From assembly GCF_003610785.1 (NCBI RefSeq), contig NZ_RAQQ01000009.1, positions 186,001 through 250,000 on the forward strand: a stretch of DNA of 64,000 bases, given 5' to 3'. Positions within the stretch are counted from its first letter, which is position 1, and each line of letters starts with the position of its first letter. Source of the stretch: Micromonospora globbae (GTDB lineage: Bacteria; Actinomycetota; Actinomycetes; Mycobacteriales; Micromonosporaceae). Positions 32,612 through 41,196 of this stretch are shown one piece after another. The notes beneath the pieces are model-generated. The model saw nothing but the letters and a program-made list of their open reading frames with translations, was not told the origin of the DNA and did no database searches. The translations under genes and the position numbers were made by a program.

Positions 32612-33442
32612 ATGGCGGGGGGACCGGTGGCGTTCGTGCTCGGCGGCGGCGGCGTGCTCGGCGCGGTCGAGGTGGGCATGCTCCGCGCGCTGTTCCGCGC
32701 CGGCATCCGGCCGGACATGGTGCTCGGCACGTCGATCGGGGCGGTCAACGGCGCGCTCGTCGCCGCCGACCCGTCCGAGGCGGTCACCGACCGCCTGGTC
32801 CGGCTCTGGGCCTCCCCGGAGGCCAGCGAGGTGTACGGCGACTCGGTCGCCCGGCAGCTGCGCCGGTTCGCCGCCCGTACGCACCTGCACTCGCCCCGCC
32901 CGCTGCGCCGGCTGCTGGAGTCGGAGCTGGGGGAGAAGACCACGTTCGAGGACCTGCGGGTGCCGTTCCGGTGCTGCGCCGCGCACATCGAACGGGCCGC
33001 CGAGCACTGGTTCGACAGCGGCCCGCTGGTGCCGGCCGTGCTGGCGTCCGCGTCGGTGCCCGGCCTGCTGCCACCCACCGAGATCGACGGCGCGCACTAC
33101 ATCGACGGCGGGATCGTCAACTCGATCCCCATCGGCGAGGCCGTGACCGCCGGCGCCACGCGCATCTTCGTCCTCCAAGTGGGCCGGATCGAACGGGAGC
33201 TGTCGCCACCCCGCCGGCCCTGGGAGATCGCCCAGGTCGCCTTCGAGATCGCCCGGCGGCACCGGTTCTTCCGGGAGATGGCGGCGCTGCCCGAGGGAGT
33301 CGAGGTGCACGTCCTGCCCACCGGTGGACTCAACCCACGCGACGACACGCCGTGGGCGTACCGGGACATGGCCGCGGTGGGGCGGCGGATCAGCCGCGCG
33401 TACACCGCGTCCCGGCGGTACCTGGCGAACCTGGAGCACTGA
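32612..33442 (+). CDS. patatin-like phospholipase
   Basis: A 276-residue lipid acyl hydrolase. The oxyanion loop GGGGVLGAVEVGML lies near residue 10, the nucleophile elbow GTSIGAVNG near 42, and the catalytic Asp in YIDGGIVNSIP near 167, giving the Ser/Asp dyad of patatins. There is no signal peptide, so it is cytoplasmic. The ATG at 32612 is used; a near -10 box (CAGGAT) seven bases upstream suggests a leaderless start, though an ATG three codons earlier is possible. Its stop overlaps the next start by one base. Pairing with a PlsC-type acyltransferase suggests phospholipid remodelling. Confidence 0.9.
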   Translation: MAGGPVAFVLGGGGVLGAVEVGMLRALFRAGIRPDMVLGTSIGAVNGALVAADPSEAVTDRLVRLWASPEASEVYGDSVARQLRRFAARTHLHSPRPLRRLLESELGEKTTFEDLRVPFRCCAAHIERAAEHWFDSGPLVPAVLASASVPGLLPPTEIDGAHYIDGGIVNSIPIGEAVTAGATRIFVLQVGRIERELSPPRRPWEIAQVAFEIARRHRFFREMAALPEGVEVHVLPTGGLNPRDDTPWAYRDMAAVGRRISRAYTASRRYLANLEH

Positions 33443-34479
33443 TGCCGCTGCCGCCCCGGTGGCTCCGGCGGGTGCTGCTGGCACCGGCCGTGGTCCTGCT
33501 CGCCGTCGTGGTGGTCACCACGCTGCCGGTCTGGGCGCTGGTCGCGGCGGCCCTCTCGCCGCTGGTTCCCGGGCGACTGAGGCCGCTGCGGCTGCTCTGG
33601 ATCGGCTGCGTCTACCTCGTCTGGGACGCCGCGGCGCTGCTCGCGCTCTTCGGGCTCTGGGTCGGGGCGGGCTTCGGCCTGCGCGTACGTTCGCCGGGCT
33701 TCCAGCGCGCCCACTACGTGCTCGCGGGCTGGTTCCTGCGGGTGCTGTTCTGGCAGGCCCGGTGGACGCTGCGGCTCCGCATCGACGTGGCCGGCGCCGA
33801 CCCGGACACCGCGCAGCCCGGCCGCCCGGAGCTGGTGGTCTGTCGGCACGCCGGTCCCGGCGACTCGTTCATCCTGATCCACGCGCTCGTGAACTGGTTC
33901 CGGCGCGAGCCGCGGATCGTGCTGAAGGAGAGCCTCCAGTGGGATCCCGCGATCGACGTGCTGCTCAACCGGCTGCCGAACCGGTTCATCGCCCCCGCGT
34001 CCGACGAGGACCGGGGCGCGGCGCTGCTGCGCCAGATCGGGCACCTGGCCAGCGGTCTCGACGACGACGACGCCTTCGTGATCTTCCCAGAGGGCGGCAA
34101 CTTCACGCCCAAGCGCCGGCTCCGGGCCATCGCCCGGCTCCGCGCGCTCGGGCTGGAGCGGATGGCGCTGCGCGCGGAACGGTTGCGGCACGTGCTCGCA
34201 CCGCAGCCCGGTGGACTGCTGGCCGCGCTCGACGCCGCCCCGGAGGCCGGGGTCGTCTTCGTGGCACACACCGGCCTCGACCGCATGCTCACCGTGTCCG
34301 ACGTCTGGCGTGAGCTGCCGATGGACAAGCGGATCGTCATGCGGTTCTGGTCGGTGCCACCGGAGGAGATTCCGGCCGACCGGCAGGAGCGCATCGACTG
34401 GCTCTTCGACTGGTGGGCGCGGATCGACGAGTGGATCGCCGCGAACCGCGACGGCGTGGCCGCCGACCCGGCCGCGTAG
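33442..34479 (+). CDS. PlsC-type phospholipid/glycerol acyltransferase
   Basis: A 345-residue membrane protein. Two N-terminal hydrophobic segments (about 10-45 and 50-75) precede an acyltransferase domain with the HX4D motif as CRHAGPGDSF near 136, the NRFIAPASDEDRGA block, and the IFPEGGNFTPKRR site near 215. It differs from the OlsA-like protein at 22427 in its long membrane part and extended C-terminus. It starts on the A of the patatin stop (TGATG), so coupling is tight. The acceptor lipid is unknown. Confidence 0.88.
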   Translation: MPLPPRWLRRVLLAPAVVLLAVVVVTTLPVWALVAAALSPLVPGRLRPLRLLWIGCVYLVWDAAALLALFGLWVGAGFGLRVRSPGFQRAHYVLAGWFLRVLFWQARWTLRLRIDVAGADPDTAQPGRPELVVCRHAGPGDSFILIHALVNWFRREPRIVLKESLQWDPAIDVLLNRLPNRFIAPASDEDRGAALLRQIGHLASGLDDDDAFVIFPEGGNFTPKRRLRAIARLRALGLERMALRAERLRHVLAPQPGGLLAALDAAPEAGVVFVAHTGLDRMLTVSDVWRELPMDKRIVMRFWSVPPEEIPADRQERIDWLFDWWARIDEWIAANRDGVAADPAA

Positions 34480-34482
34480 GGT
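34477..34482 (+). promoter_or_regulatory. -10 element TAGGGT overlapping a stop codon, leaderless start
   Basis: The TAG stop of the acyltransferase is also the first half of TAGGGT, which ends six bases before the cutA GTG. Confidence 0.55.
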
Positions 34483-34488
34483 GCGCTC

Positions 34489-34809
34489 GTGGACGAGATC
34501 AGCGTGGTGACGACCGTGGTGGACGCCCGCGCCGTCGCGGACGGCCTGGCGGCGGCCGCCGTCGGCGACCGGCTCGCCGCCTGCGCCCAGGTGGGCGGGC
34601 AGGTGGACAGCACGTACTGGTGGCGCTCCGCGGTGGAGACGAGCACCGAGTGGTCCGTGCAGTTCAAGACCGCCCCCGACCGGGTGGCCGCCCTGGTCGA
34701 CCAGATCCGCGCCCGCCACCCGTACGAGGTGCCGGAGATCCTGGTGACCCGCGTGGAGTGCGGCGACCCGGCGTACGCGGCGTGGGTGCACGAGCAGACC
34801 CGTCCCTGA
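34489..34809 (+). CDS. cutA: CutA1 divalent-cation tolerance protein
   Basis: A 106-residue protein of the CutA1 family. It shows VVTTVVDARAVADGLAAAAVGDRLAACAQV in general pattern, STYWWRSAVETSTEWSVQFKT in the middle, and HPYEVPEILVTRV near the C-terminus. CutA1 forms very stable trimers with a ferredoxin-like fold; a role in copper tolerance was proposed in E. coli, but its function in actinobacteria is unclear. The GTG at 34489 is probably leaderless. Confidence 0.95.
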   Translation: MDEISVVTTVVDARAVADGLAAAAVGDRLAACAQVGGQVDSTYWWRSAVETSTEWSVQFKTAPDRVAALVDQIRARHPYEVPEILVTRVECGDPAYAAWVHEQTRP

Positions 34810-34857
34810 GTACGCGCACTCTGGTCCGGTGGCCCCGCCACCGTCCACGATGGCGCG

Positions 34858-37800
34858 GTGGAGAACACCCGTTACCCCTGCCCCGTGTGCCGCGCCCCGG
34901 CCGACCTGGTCAGCGGCTGCTCCGGATGCCGACGGCCACCCGACGCGGAGGCCGCCGAGGTCATCCGCCTCGACGCCGAGATCGTCGCGCTCGGCGCGGA
35001 ACTGGAACGGGCACGCCTCGCGTACGCCGAGGTCGCGGACCGGTTCCAGCGGGCCCGGCAGCGCCGGGCGATGCTGGCGGCGCGGGTACGGTCCCGGGTC
35101 GGCCCGGTCGCGCCGGTCCCCGTACGGCGGCCCCCGACCCCGCCCGGCCGCCCCGGACGTCCCGAGACGTCCACGCGTACCGTGCAGGGCCTGCTCTTCG
35201 TCCTGGGTGGACTGCTGCTCGGCACGGCCGCGGTGGTCTTCACCGCGGTGGCCTGGGCCGCCGTCGGGGTCGCCGGGCGGGCCCTGATCCTCGCCGCGGT
35301 CACCGCCCTCGCCCTGGCCGTGCCGCTCGTCGCCGTACGGCGGGGGCTGCGGGGCACCGCCGAGACCGTGGCCGCGGTGGGCCTGCTGCTGGTGCTGCTC
35401 GACGGGTACGCCGCGTGGTCGGTCGACCTGGGCGGCGTGACCGGTTGGCCGGGGACGCGCTACGCCGCGCTGGTCGGGGGAGCCGTGACGGCCGTCGCCG
35501 CCGCGTACGGCCGGCTCAGCGGGCTCACCGGACCGTGGTTCGCGGCGCTGGTCGCCGCCCAGCCGGTGCTGCCGCTGCTCGTCGCGGAGGCCCGACCGCC
35601 GGCGGCCGGCTGGTCGGCGGTGCTGGTCGGGGTGGCGCTGCTGGACCTCGCGGTCCTGCTCGTGCTCACCCGGCGGTTCGCCGGCGTGCCGTCCGCCCCC
35701 GGCGCGGCCGTGCCCTCGGGTCCGGCCCCGGCGGGAGCCGCCGACGTGACCTCCGGCCCGGCCCCGGCGAGGGACACCTCCGAGGCCGTCTCTGCGACCG
35801 CCCCCGCGGGGTCGGTCTCGCCGGCGGCCGGTCCCACACCGGGGGACGCGGCCGGCGCCACCAGCACCGTCCGGCCGGCGGTCACGGCGGCGCGGGTGCT
35901 GGCCTGGACCGCCTTCGGCGTCGCGCTGCTGGCCGCCGCCGGGTACGCGCTGGAGCCGCTGGCCCTCGGTCGGGTGGCCGGCACGCCCCTCCTGGCGGGA
36001 CTGCCGCTGCTGCTCGTGACGCTCACCCTGGCCGGCGCGGCGGTGCTCACCGGCGACCGGACGTTCCGCCAGGTCGCCAACGGGCTGCTCGTGCCGGTCC
36101 TCGCCGTCGCGCTGCTGCGCCCCGTGGGTGAGCTGCGCCCGTCCCTGCTGCTGCTCGCCACCGCCCTGGTCGTCACCGCCCTGGCGGGAGTCGTGATGCT
36201 GCTCCCGCACGGCTGGCGTACCGGTCCACGCATCGCGGCGCTCGCCGTCACGTCGAGCGTGGCGGTGTCGGGCGGCGTGCTCACGGGGCTCCTGGCGCTC
36301 GCCACCGCCGGCCGGTCGCTGCCGCCGTGGCGCGGTGCGGCACCGGGACCGGACCTCGACTGGGGCTGGCAACTGCCGGTCGCCGTGGCACTGAGCGTGG
36401 CGGCGGTGGGGGTGCTCGCCCCGCGCGCCGCGCGGCCGGTCGCCGCCCCGGTCGGTCTGGCGCTGGCCGTGCTCGCGCTGCCGGCGGCCTGGCCCGCCTC
36501 CTGGCCGGCGGTGCTCGCCGCCGACCTGGCGGGCGCCGTGGTGCTGTTGGCCGTGCTGCTGCGGCCCGTCGCGCGCTCCGCCGCACCACCGTCCCGCGAG
36601 CCGGCGGCGGCCTCGGCCGGGTCGTCGGGTGGTACGCCGGGTGGGCTGCCCGCGACGGTTCCGCCGTCCGGCGGTGTGTCGGGCGGGCTGCGGGTCATGG
36701 CCCCGCCGTCCGGCGGTGTGTCCGGTGCGGTGCCGGTCACGGCCCTCGCGGTGGCCGCCCTGCTCGGGCACGCGGTGCTCGTGGGGATGGCGCGGCCGGC
36801 GGGTGCGCTCGCCGCCCTTGGGGCGGTCCTCGTGCTCGGCGCGGCGCTGGCCCTGCTCGGCGGCCGGGCGTCCGTCGTGCCGCGCCCGGTCGCCGGGTGC
36901 GCCCTGGTCGCCGCCCTCCTCACGCTGCCGGTGGGCGCCACCGTCGCGCTGATCGCCGGTGGCGCGTCCCCCGGGTGGCAGGCACGGGCCGCGCTGGCCG
37001 CCGTGGGGCCGCTGCTCGGTGCGCTGCACCTGACCCGCCGCCACCGGCCCGAACTGGGCGGCTACGCCGCCGTCGCGCTCGCCGCCGCCGCGGCGGGCAC
37101 CGGCCTCGCGCCCGTGCTGCCGTCCGTCGGTGAGCCGCTGGCGCTGTACGCCGCGCTGGCCGTGCTGCCGCTCGCGGTCGGCCTGCCGGTGTCCGTGGGG
37201 CGTGGTCGCGGCCCCGGGGTCGTTGCCGCCGCCCGCCGGCGGGACGCGGGTCCGGTCCTGCCGGCGGGCGGCGCCGTGGCGCTCCCCGTGACCGGAGCCG
37301 TCCTGCTGACCGTGGCCGTCGCGGCCGCCGCCCCGGAGGTGCTGCGGGCGCTCCTCGTCCCGTACGGCCGGGCGGTCCCCGCCTGGTCCGGGGCGCCGGT
37401 CGCCGAACCCGCGCCGGCCGCGCTGCCGGCCGGCGTGGCCCTCGCACTGCTGGCGCTCGCCGTGGCGGTCGCCGGTCGGACCGCCCGGTTCCCCCGGGCG
37501 GCGATCCTGCTCGCGGCGCTCCCGTTCGCCGGGGCGGTGCCACCGTTGCTGCTGCTCGCGGCGGGTGCGCCCTGGCCCGTGGGCCCGTCCGTCACGCTGC
37601 TCGGCGGCGTGGCGGCGCTGCTGGCCGCGGCCCTGGTCAGCCCACGTCCCCTGCTCCTCCCGGTCACCGTGCCCGTGGGACTGGCGCTCGCCACGGCCGG
37701 CATGGCGGGGCTCACCGCCACCCGGGCCGGAACGCTGGCCGGCCTCGGCGTGCTGCTGGTGGCGGCGGTGGTGGCCGCCGCGACCGGGCGGCGCGGCGAG

Positions 37801-38655
37801 ACACGGGTCGTCGGCTGCCTGGCGGCGGTCGGGGCGGCCACCGGGCTCGCGGTCACCGCGCCGCTCGCGGCCGGGCTGCCGTTGGCTGACGCGGCGTTCG
37901 CCGTGCTCGTCGTGGCCGCGCTGACCCTGGCCGTGGCCGCGCTCACCGCCCGACCGGCGCCGGGCACCGAGGTGCCCACCGCGCGGGGGCCGCTCCTCCG
38001 GTCGGTGCTGGACGCCGCGGCCCAGGCGGTGGCGCTCGTCGCGTTCCTGCTCACCGCCGACGCGCTCCGGCCGGCGGCGGCGGTCTGCGTCCTCTGGGGC
38101 GCCGCCGTCGGCCTACGCCTGCTGCGGGGCGGCGAGCCGGCCGGCCGGCGCTGGGCCTTCGCCGCCGTCGCCGGTGGCAGCGAGCTGCTCGGCGCCTGGC
38201 TGCTGCTGGCCTCCGGCCGGGTGGTGCTGCTGGAGGCGTACACCCTGCCGGCGGCGGCGCTCGCCCTCGGCGCGGGTCTCGTGGCGCTGCGCACCCGGCC
38301 GGGGCTGACGAGCTGGCTCGCGCTCGGCCCGGGCCTCGGCGCGGCGCTGCTGCCGAGCCTGGTCTCGATCCTGGTGGCCGCCGACCCGCAGCCGTGGCGA
38401 CGACTGCTGCTCGGCGCCGGCGCGTTGGTCGCCGTGCTGGCCGGCGCCGTCCGCCGCTGGCAGGCACCGGTGCTGCTCGGTGGGGTGAGCCTGGCGCTGC
38501 TCGCCCTGCACGAGCTGGCCCGCAGCTGGGACCTGCTGCCACGGTGGATCTTCCTGGCCGTCGGCGGGCTCGCGCTGATCACGCTCGCGGCCACGTACGA
38601 ACGCCGCCGGCGGGACCTGCACCGGCTCCGGGCCGTGGTGAGCCGGATGAGCTGA
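34858..38655 (+). CDS. very large polytopic membrane protein with N-terminal zinc ribbon (SCO7613-like)
   Basis: A 1265-residue protein. A short N-terminal CPVC...CSGC pair (residues 8-24) looks like a zinc ribbon. A predicted coiled coil (about 40-85) rich in Arg and Glu comes next. The remainder has some 30 or more Ala/Leu/Val-rich hydrophobic segments, interrupted by two Pro/Ala/Ser-rich loops (about 280-335 and 580-625). I recall the name SCO7613 C-terminal domain-containing membrane protein for such sequences, but no biochemical function is known. The GTG at 34858 is preceded by CACGAT at leaderless distance. Very high GC makes composition uninformative about transfer. Confidence 0.8.
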   Translation: MENTRYPCPVCRAPADLVSGCSGCRRPPDAEAAEVIRLDAEIVALGAELERARLAYAEVADRFQRARQRRAMLAARVRSRVGPVAPVPVRRPPTPPGRPGRPETSTRTVQGLLFVLGGLLLGTAAVVFTAVAWAAVGVAGRALILAAVTALALAVPLVAVRRGLRGTAETVAAVGLLLVLLDGYAAWSVDLGGVTGWPGTRYAALVGGAVTAVAAAYGRLSGLTGPWFAALVAAQPVLPLLVAEARPPAAGWSAVLVGVALLDLAVLLVLTRRFAGVPSAPGAAVPSGPAPAGAADVTSGPAPARDTSEAVSATAPAGSVSPAAGPTPGDAAGATSTVRPAVTAARVLAWTAFGVALLAAAGYALEPLALGRVAGTPLLAGLPLLLVTLTLAGAAVLTGDRTFRQVANGLLVPVLAVALLRPVGELRPSLLLLATALVVTALAGVVMLLPHGWRTGPRIAALAVTSSVAVSGGVLTGLLALATAGRSLPPWRGAAPGPDLDWGWQLPVAVALSVAAVGVLAPRAARPVAAPVGLALAVLALPAAWPASWPAVLAADLAGAVVLLAVLLRPVARSAAPPSREPAAASAGSSGGTPGGLPATVPPSGGVSGGLRVMAPPSGGVSGAVPVTALAVAALLGHAVLVGMARPAGALAALGAVLVLGAALALLGGRASVVPRPVAGCALVAALLTLPVGATVALIAGGASPGWQARAALAAVGPLLGALHLTRRHRPELGGYAAVALAAAAAGTGLAPVLPSVGEPLALYAALAVLPLAVGLPVSVGRGRGPGVVAAARRRDAGPVLPAGGAVALPVTGAVLLTVAVAAAAPEVLRALLVPYGRAVPAWSGAPVAEPAPAALPAGVALALLALAVAVAGRTARFPRAAILLAALPFAGAVPPLLLLAAGAPWPVGPSVTLLGGVAALLAAALVSPRPLLLPVTVPVGLALATAGMAGLTATRAGTLAGLGVLLVAAVVAAATGRRGETRVVGCLAAVGAATGLAVTAPLAAGLPLADAAFAVLVVAALTLAVAALTARPAPGTEVPTARGPLLRSVLDAAAQAVALVAFLLTADALRPAAAVCVLWGAAVGLRLLRGGEPAGRRWAFAAVAGGSELLGAWLLLASGRVVLLEAYTLPAAALALGAGLVALRTRPGLTSWLALGPGLGAALLPSLVSILVAADPQPWRRLLLGAGALVAVLAGAVRRWQAPVLLGGVSLALLALHELARSWDLLPRWIFLAVGGLALITLAATYERRRRDLHRLRAVVSRMS

Positions 38656-38663
38656 CGGTCGGG

Positions 38664-38681
38664 GGTAGGGCGGTCCCTACC
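38664..38681. promoter_or_regulatory. 18-bp inverted repeat upstream of the desaturase
   Basis: GGTAGGG-cggt-CCCTACC has perfect 7-bp arms. It lies 54 bp before the desaturase ATG and nine bases after the upstream stop, so it is a likely operator. Confidence 0.6.
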
Positions 38682-38734
38682 ACCGATCCGGGGGTTGCCA
38701 GGGTTACTCAGCGCAACGGATCTCTGGAGACTCG

Positions 38735-39838
38735 ATGACGGGGGTCGAGCCGTACGGCCGGCCGGACGTCGAGGAAACGGAGGCGGGCATGGTGCTCGCA
38801 GCGGTGGCGGATCCGCCGGTACGGCGGGGGAGTGACTACGCACAGTTGTCGCGGCGGATCAGTCAGGCCGGGCTGCTGGAGCGGCGGCCCGGCTGGTACG
38901 CCGTCCGGGTCGCGCTCACCCTGGGGGTCTTCCTGGCCGGGTGGGTCGCCGTCCTCGCGGTCGGTGACTCGTGGTGGCAGCCGCTGCTGGCGGTCGGGCT
39001 CGCGGTGGCGACCACGCAGGTGGCGTTCCTCGGTCACGACGCCGGGCACCGGCAGATGTTCCGCCGGCGCGGCCCGAGCGAGGCCGTCGGCATGATCGCG
39101 GGCAACCTCGCGGTCGGCCTCAGCTACGGCTGGTGGGTCGACAAGCACAACCGGCACCACGCCAACCCCAACCACGAGGACGAGGATCCGGACGTGGGCG
39201 CCGGCGCGCTGGTGTGGACGTACGAGCAGGCGCGGGGCACCCGGGGATTCGGCCGGTGGCTGGCGCGGCGGCAGGCGTACCTGTTCTTCCCGATGCTGCT
39301 GCTCGAAGGGCTCAACCTGCACGTGGCGAGCGTGCGGGCGATCGTCGGCCGGGGGCCCGACGGCCGCTTCGGTACGCCGATGCGGCACCGGGGGATCGAG
39401 GCGCTGCTGCTCGGCGCGCACACCGCCGGCTACGTGGCGATCCTGCTGCTGGCCATGTCGCCCGGGAAGGCGCTGCTCTTCGCCGCCGTCCACCAGGGAC
39501 TGTGGGGGCTCTACATGGGCTGCTCGTTCGCCCCGAACCACAAGGGCATGCCGATGCCGACCGCCGAGGACGAGCTGGACTTCCTGCGCAAGCAGGTGCT
39601 CACCTCGCGCAACGTCCGGGGCGGCTGGTTGGTCGACGTGGCGCTCGGCGGGCTGAACTACCAGATCGAGCACCACCTGTTCCCGAACATGCCGCGGGGG
39701 AACCTGCGCCGCGCCCAGCCGATCGTGCGGGCCTACTGCGCCGAGCGCGGCATCCCGTACGCCGAGACCGGGCTCGTCGACTCGTACCGGCAGGCGCTCG
39801 CCCACCTGCACGAGGTGGGTCGCCCGCTACGGGGCTGA
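38735..39838 (+). CDS. membrane fatty acid desaturase
   Basis: A 367-residue integral membrane di-iron desaturase. The three histidine boxes are HDAGH (about 102), HNRHH (about 139) and QIEHH (about 309), and hydrophobic segments sit between them. The Gln in the third box is typical of front-end or acyl-lipid desaturases. It should introduce a double bond into acyl chains, adjusting membrane fluidity. GGAG precedes the ATG at 38735. Regiospecificity and the electron donor cannot be inferred. An inverted repeat upstream suggests regulation. It ends at a strong bidirectional terminator. Confidence 0.94.
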   Translation: MTGVEPYGRPDVEETEAGMVLAAVADPPVRRGSDYAQLSRRISQAGLLERRPGWYAVRVALTLGVFLAGWVAVLAVGDSWWQPLLAVGLAVATTQVAFLGHDAGHRQMFRRRGPSEAVGMIAGNLAVGLSYGWWVDKHNRHHANPNHEDEDPDVGAGALVWTYEQARGTRGFGRWLARRQAYLFFPMLLLEGLNLHVASVRAIVGRGPDGRFGTPMRHRGIEALLLGAHTAGYVAILLLAMSPGKALLFAAVHQGLWGLYMGCSFAPNHKGMPMPTAEDELDFLRKQVLTSRNVRGGWLVDVALGGLNYQIEHHLFPNMPRGNLRRAQPIVRAYCAERGIPYAETGLVDSYRQALAHLHEVGRPLRG

Positions 39839-39850
39839 GACGGGACGCGC

Positions 39851-39882
39851 ACGGGGGCGGCGCCGACCGGCGCCGCCCCCGT
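39851..39882. terminator. bidirectional terminator between convergent genes
   Basis: A 15-bp perfect stem (ACGGGGGCGGCGCCG and complement, 2-base loop) lies between the desaturase and the lipoprotein gene on the opposite strand. Confidence 0.85.
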
Positions 39883-39900
39883 GGGATATCAGGGCTCGGG

Positions 39901-40674
39901 TCAGTTGCCGCCGCCCAGGATCTTCGCCAGCTCGGCCGGAGCCTCCTGCACCTCGCTCGCCGGGGGCTTCTTGACCTCCACGTCCGTGCCGAAGTCGGAG
40001 TACGTGGTGACCATATTGCCCAGCGAGGCGTGCAGCACGCTGGCGTCGATGACGAACTCGACGAGCCGGCCCTCGCCGTCCACCTTCGCGGTGAACGGGA
40101 CGGCCTTCGCCTTGTCGCCGAGGGCCTTGATGTCCTGGTCGTTCGGCTGGCTACGGGTGTAGTCGAGGGTGCCCTCGAACGTGCCGTCACCGGTGCGCTT
40201 GACGTCGACGATGCCCGTCACGAGCTTGTTGGCGCCCGCCGGGTCGTCCTTCGTGATGACCGCCAGCTGGCCGCCCCCGCTGAGCGCGGACGTGTCGAGG
40301 TGCATCCACTTGTCGGACGAGCCGCTGGAGAGACCACTGATCTTCATGTAGGTGTCGTCGCCGATGGTGACGACCTGGAACTTGCCCTGGCCGCCCACCT
40401 CCATCGTCATGTCGGCCGCCATCTTCTTCGGGTCCAGGACACCGCTGGCCGTCATGGCGGACGACTCGAGCTTCATGCGTACGCTCTGCTCGTTGAGCTT
40501 CTTCGCGGCGGCGAGCAACTCGTCGCGCGGTTCCGCGGCAGCGGTCGTGGCCGCTGCCGAGGTGCCGTCGGCGGCCGGAGCGTCCGCATCCGTCTGGTTG
40601 CCGCAACCGGCCAGACCGAGTCCGAGCGCTGCGACGAGCGCGACCCCCGTGGTCGCCAGCCGTCGGGATTTCAT
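39901..40674 (-). CDS. LppX/LprG-like lipoprotein
   Basis: A 257-residue predicted lipoprotein with signal and lipobox GLGLAGC (Cys about 24), an Ala/Thr-rich spacer, then a beta-rich domain. The pattern VRMKLESSAMTASGVLDPKKMAADMTM, then GDDTYMKI and ALGDKAKAVPFTAKVDGEGRLVEFVID, recalls LolA/LprG-fold lipoproteins that carry lipids or sense envelope state. The start follows GAGGAG. It is monocistronic. The ligand is unknown; lipid carriage is inferred from the fold class only. Confidence 0.82.
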   Translation of the reverse strand: MKSRRLATTGVALVAALGLGLAGCGNQTDADAPAADGTSAAATTAAAEPRDELLAAAKKLNEQSVRMKLESSAMTASGVLDPKKMAADMTMEVGGQGKFQVVTIGDDTYMKISGLSSGSSDKWMHLDTSALSGGGQLAVITKDDPAGANKLVTGIVDVKRTGDGTFEGTLDYTRSQPNDQDIKALGDKAKAVPFTAKVDGEGRLVEFVIDASVLHASLGNMVTTYSDFGTDVEVKKPPASEVQEAPAELAKILGGGN

Positions 40675-40890
40675 CAGGGATTACTCCTCGTGTTGGTGGG
40701 GTCGGGCGACGACGTCAGTCGATTCCGACCAGGCCGTCCGGCAGCCTAGCGAATACCGTCCACTGCCGCGTCGGTCGCCCACCACGGCGTGGCGTGCGGG
40801 CGGCCGGCGCGAGTCGTCCGCGGGCCACGGCGGCAGGCCGCCGCGACACGGGCCGCGGCGGGCACCACCTGCCCCTGACCCCGCCACCGG

Positions 40891-40896
40891 TAGGGT
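40891..40896 (+). promoter_or_regulatory. -10 element TAGGGT, leaderless start
   Basis: TAGGGT ends six bases before the ATG at 40903, with no Shine-Dalgarno. Confidence 0.55.
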
Positions 40897-40902
40897 CTTC
40901 CC

Positions 40903-41196
40903 ATGGCAGACGTGCTCACCGCGGAGGCGGTGGAACAGGAGCTGGGTGGGCTGGCCGGGTGGTCGGGAGACCCGAGCGGGATCAGCCGTACGGTGGAGCT
41001 GGCCAGCTTCCCCGACGCCATCGCGGTGGTGGACCGGGTCGCCGTGGTCGCGGAGGAACTCGACCACCACCCCGACATCGACATCCGGTGGCGGACCCTC
41101 ACGTTCCGGTGCGTCACCCACTCGGCCGGCGGTGTCACGGTACGTGACCTCGCGTTGGCCCGTCGGATCGACGAGATCGTTCGGAGTGCCCGATGA
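40903..41196 (+). CDS. phhB: 4a-hydroxytetrahydrobiopterin dehydratase (pterin carbinolamine dehydratase)
   Basis: A 97-residue PCD/DCoH-family protein. The active-site segment VAVVAEELDHHPDIDIRW includes the conserved His-His-Pro, and the fold ends LARRIDEIV. The enzyme recycles the pterin cofactor of aromatic amino acid hydroxylases; no such hydroxylase is visible nearby. Some actinobacterial members may act in other pterin chemistry. It overlaps the next gene by ATGA and is probably read from a leaderless mRNA. Confidence 0.93.
   Translation: MADVLTAEAVEQELGGLAGWSGDPSGISRTVELASFPDAIAVVDRVAVVAEELDHHPDIDIRWRTLTFRCVTHSAGGVTVRDLALARRIDEIVRSAR

Noticed and set aside
33097..37044. 1315-codon minus-strand open frame across patatin, acyltransferase and the large membrane gene
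   Set aside because: Low-complexity Arg/Gly/His translation spanning several real genes on the other strand; a composition artefact.
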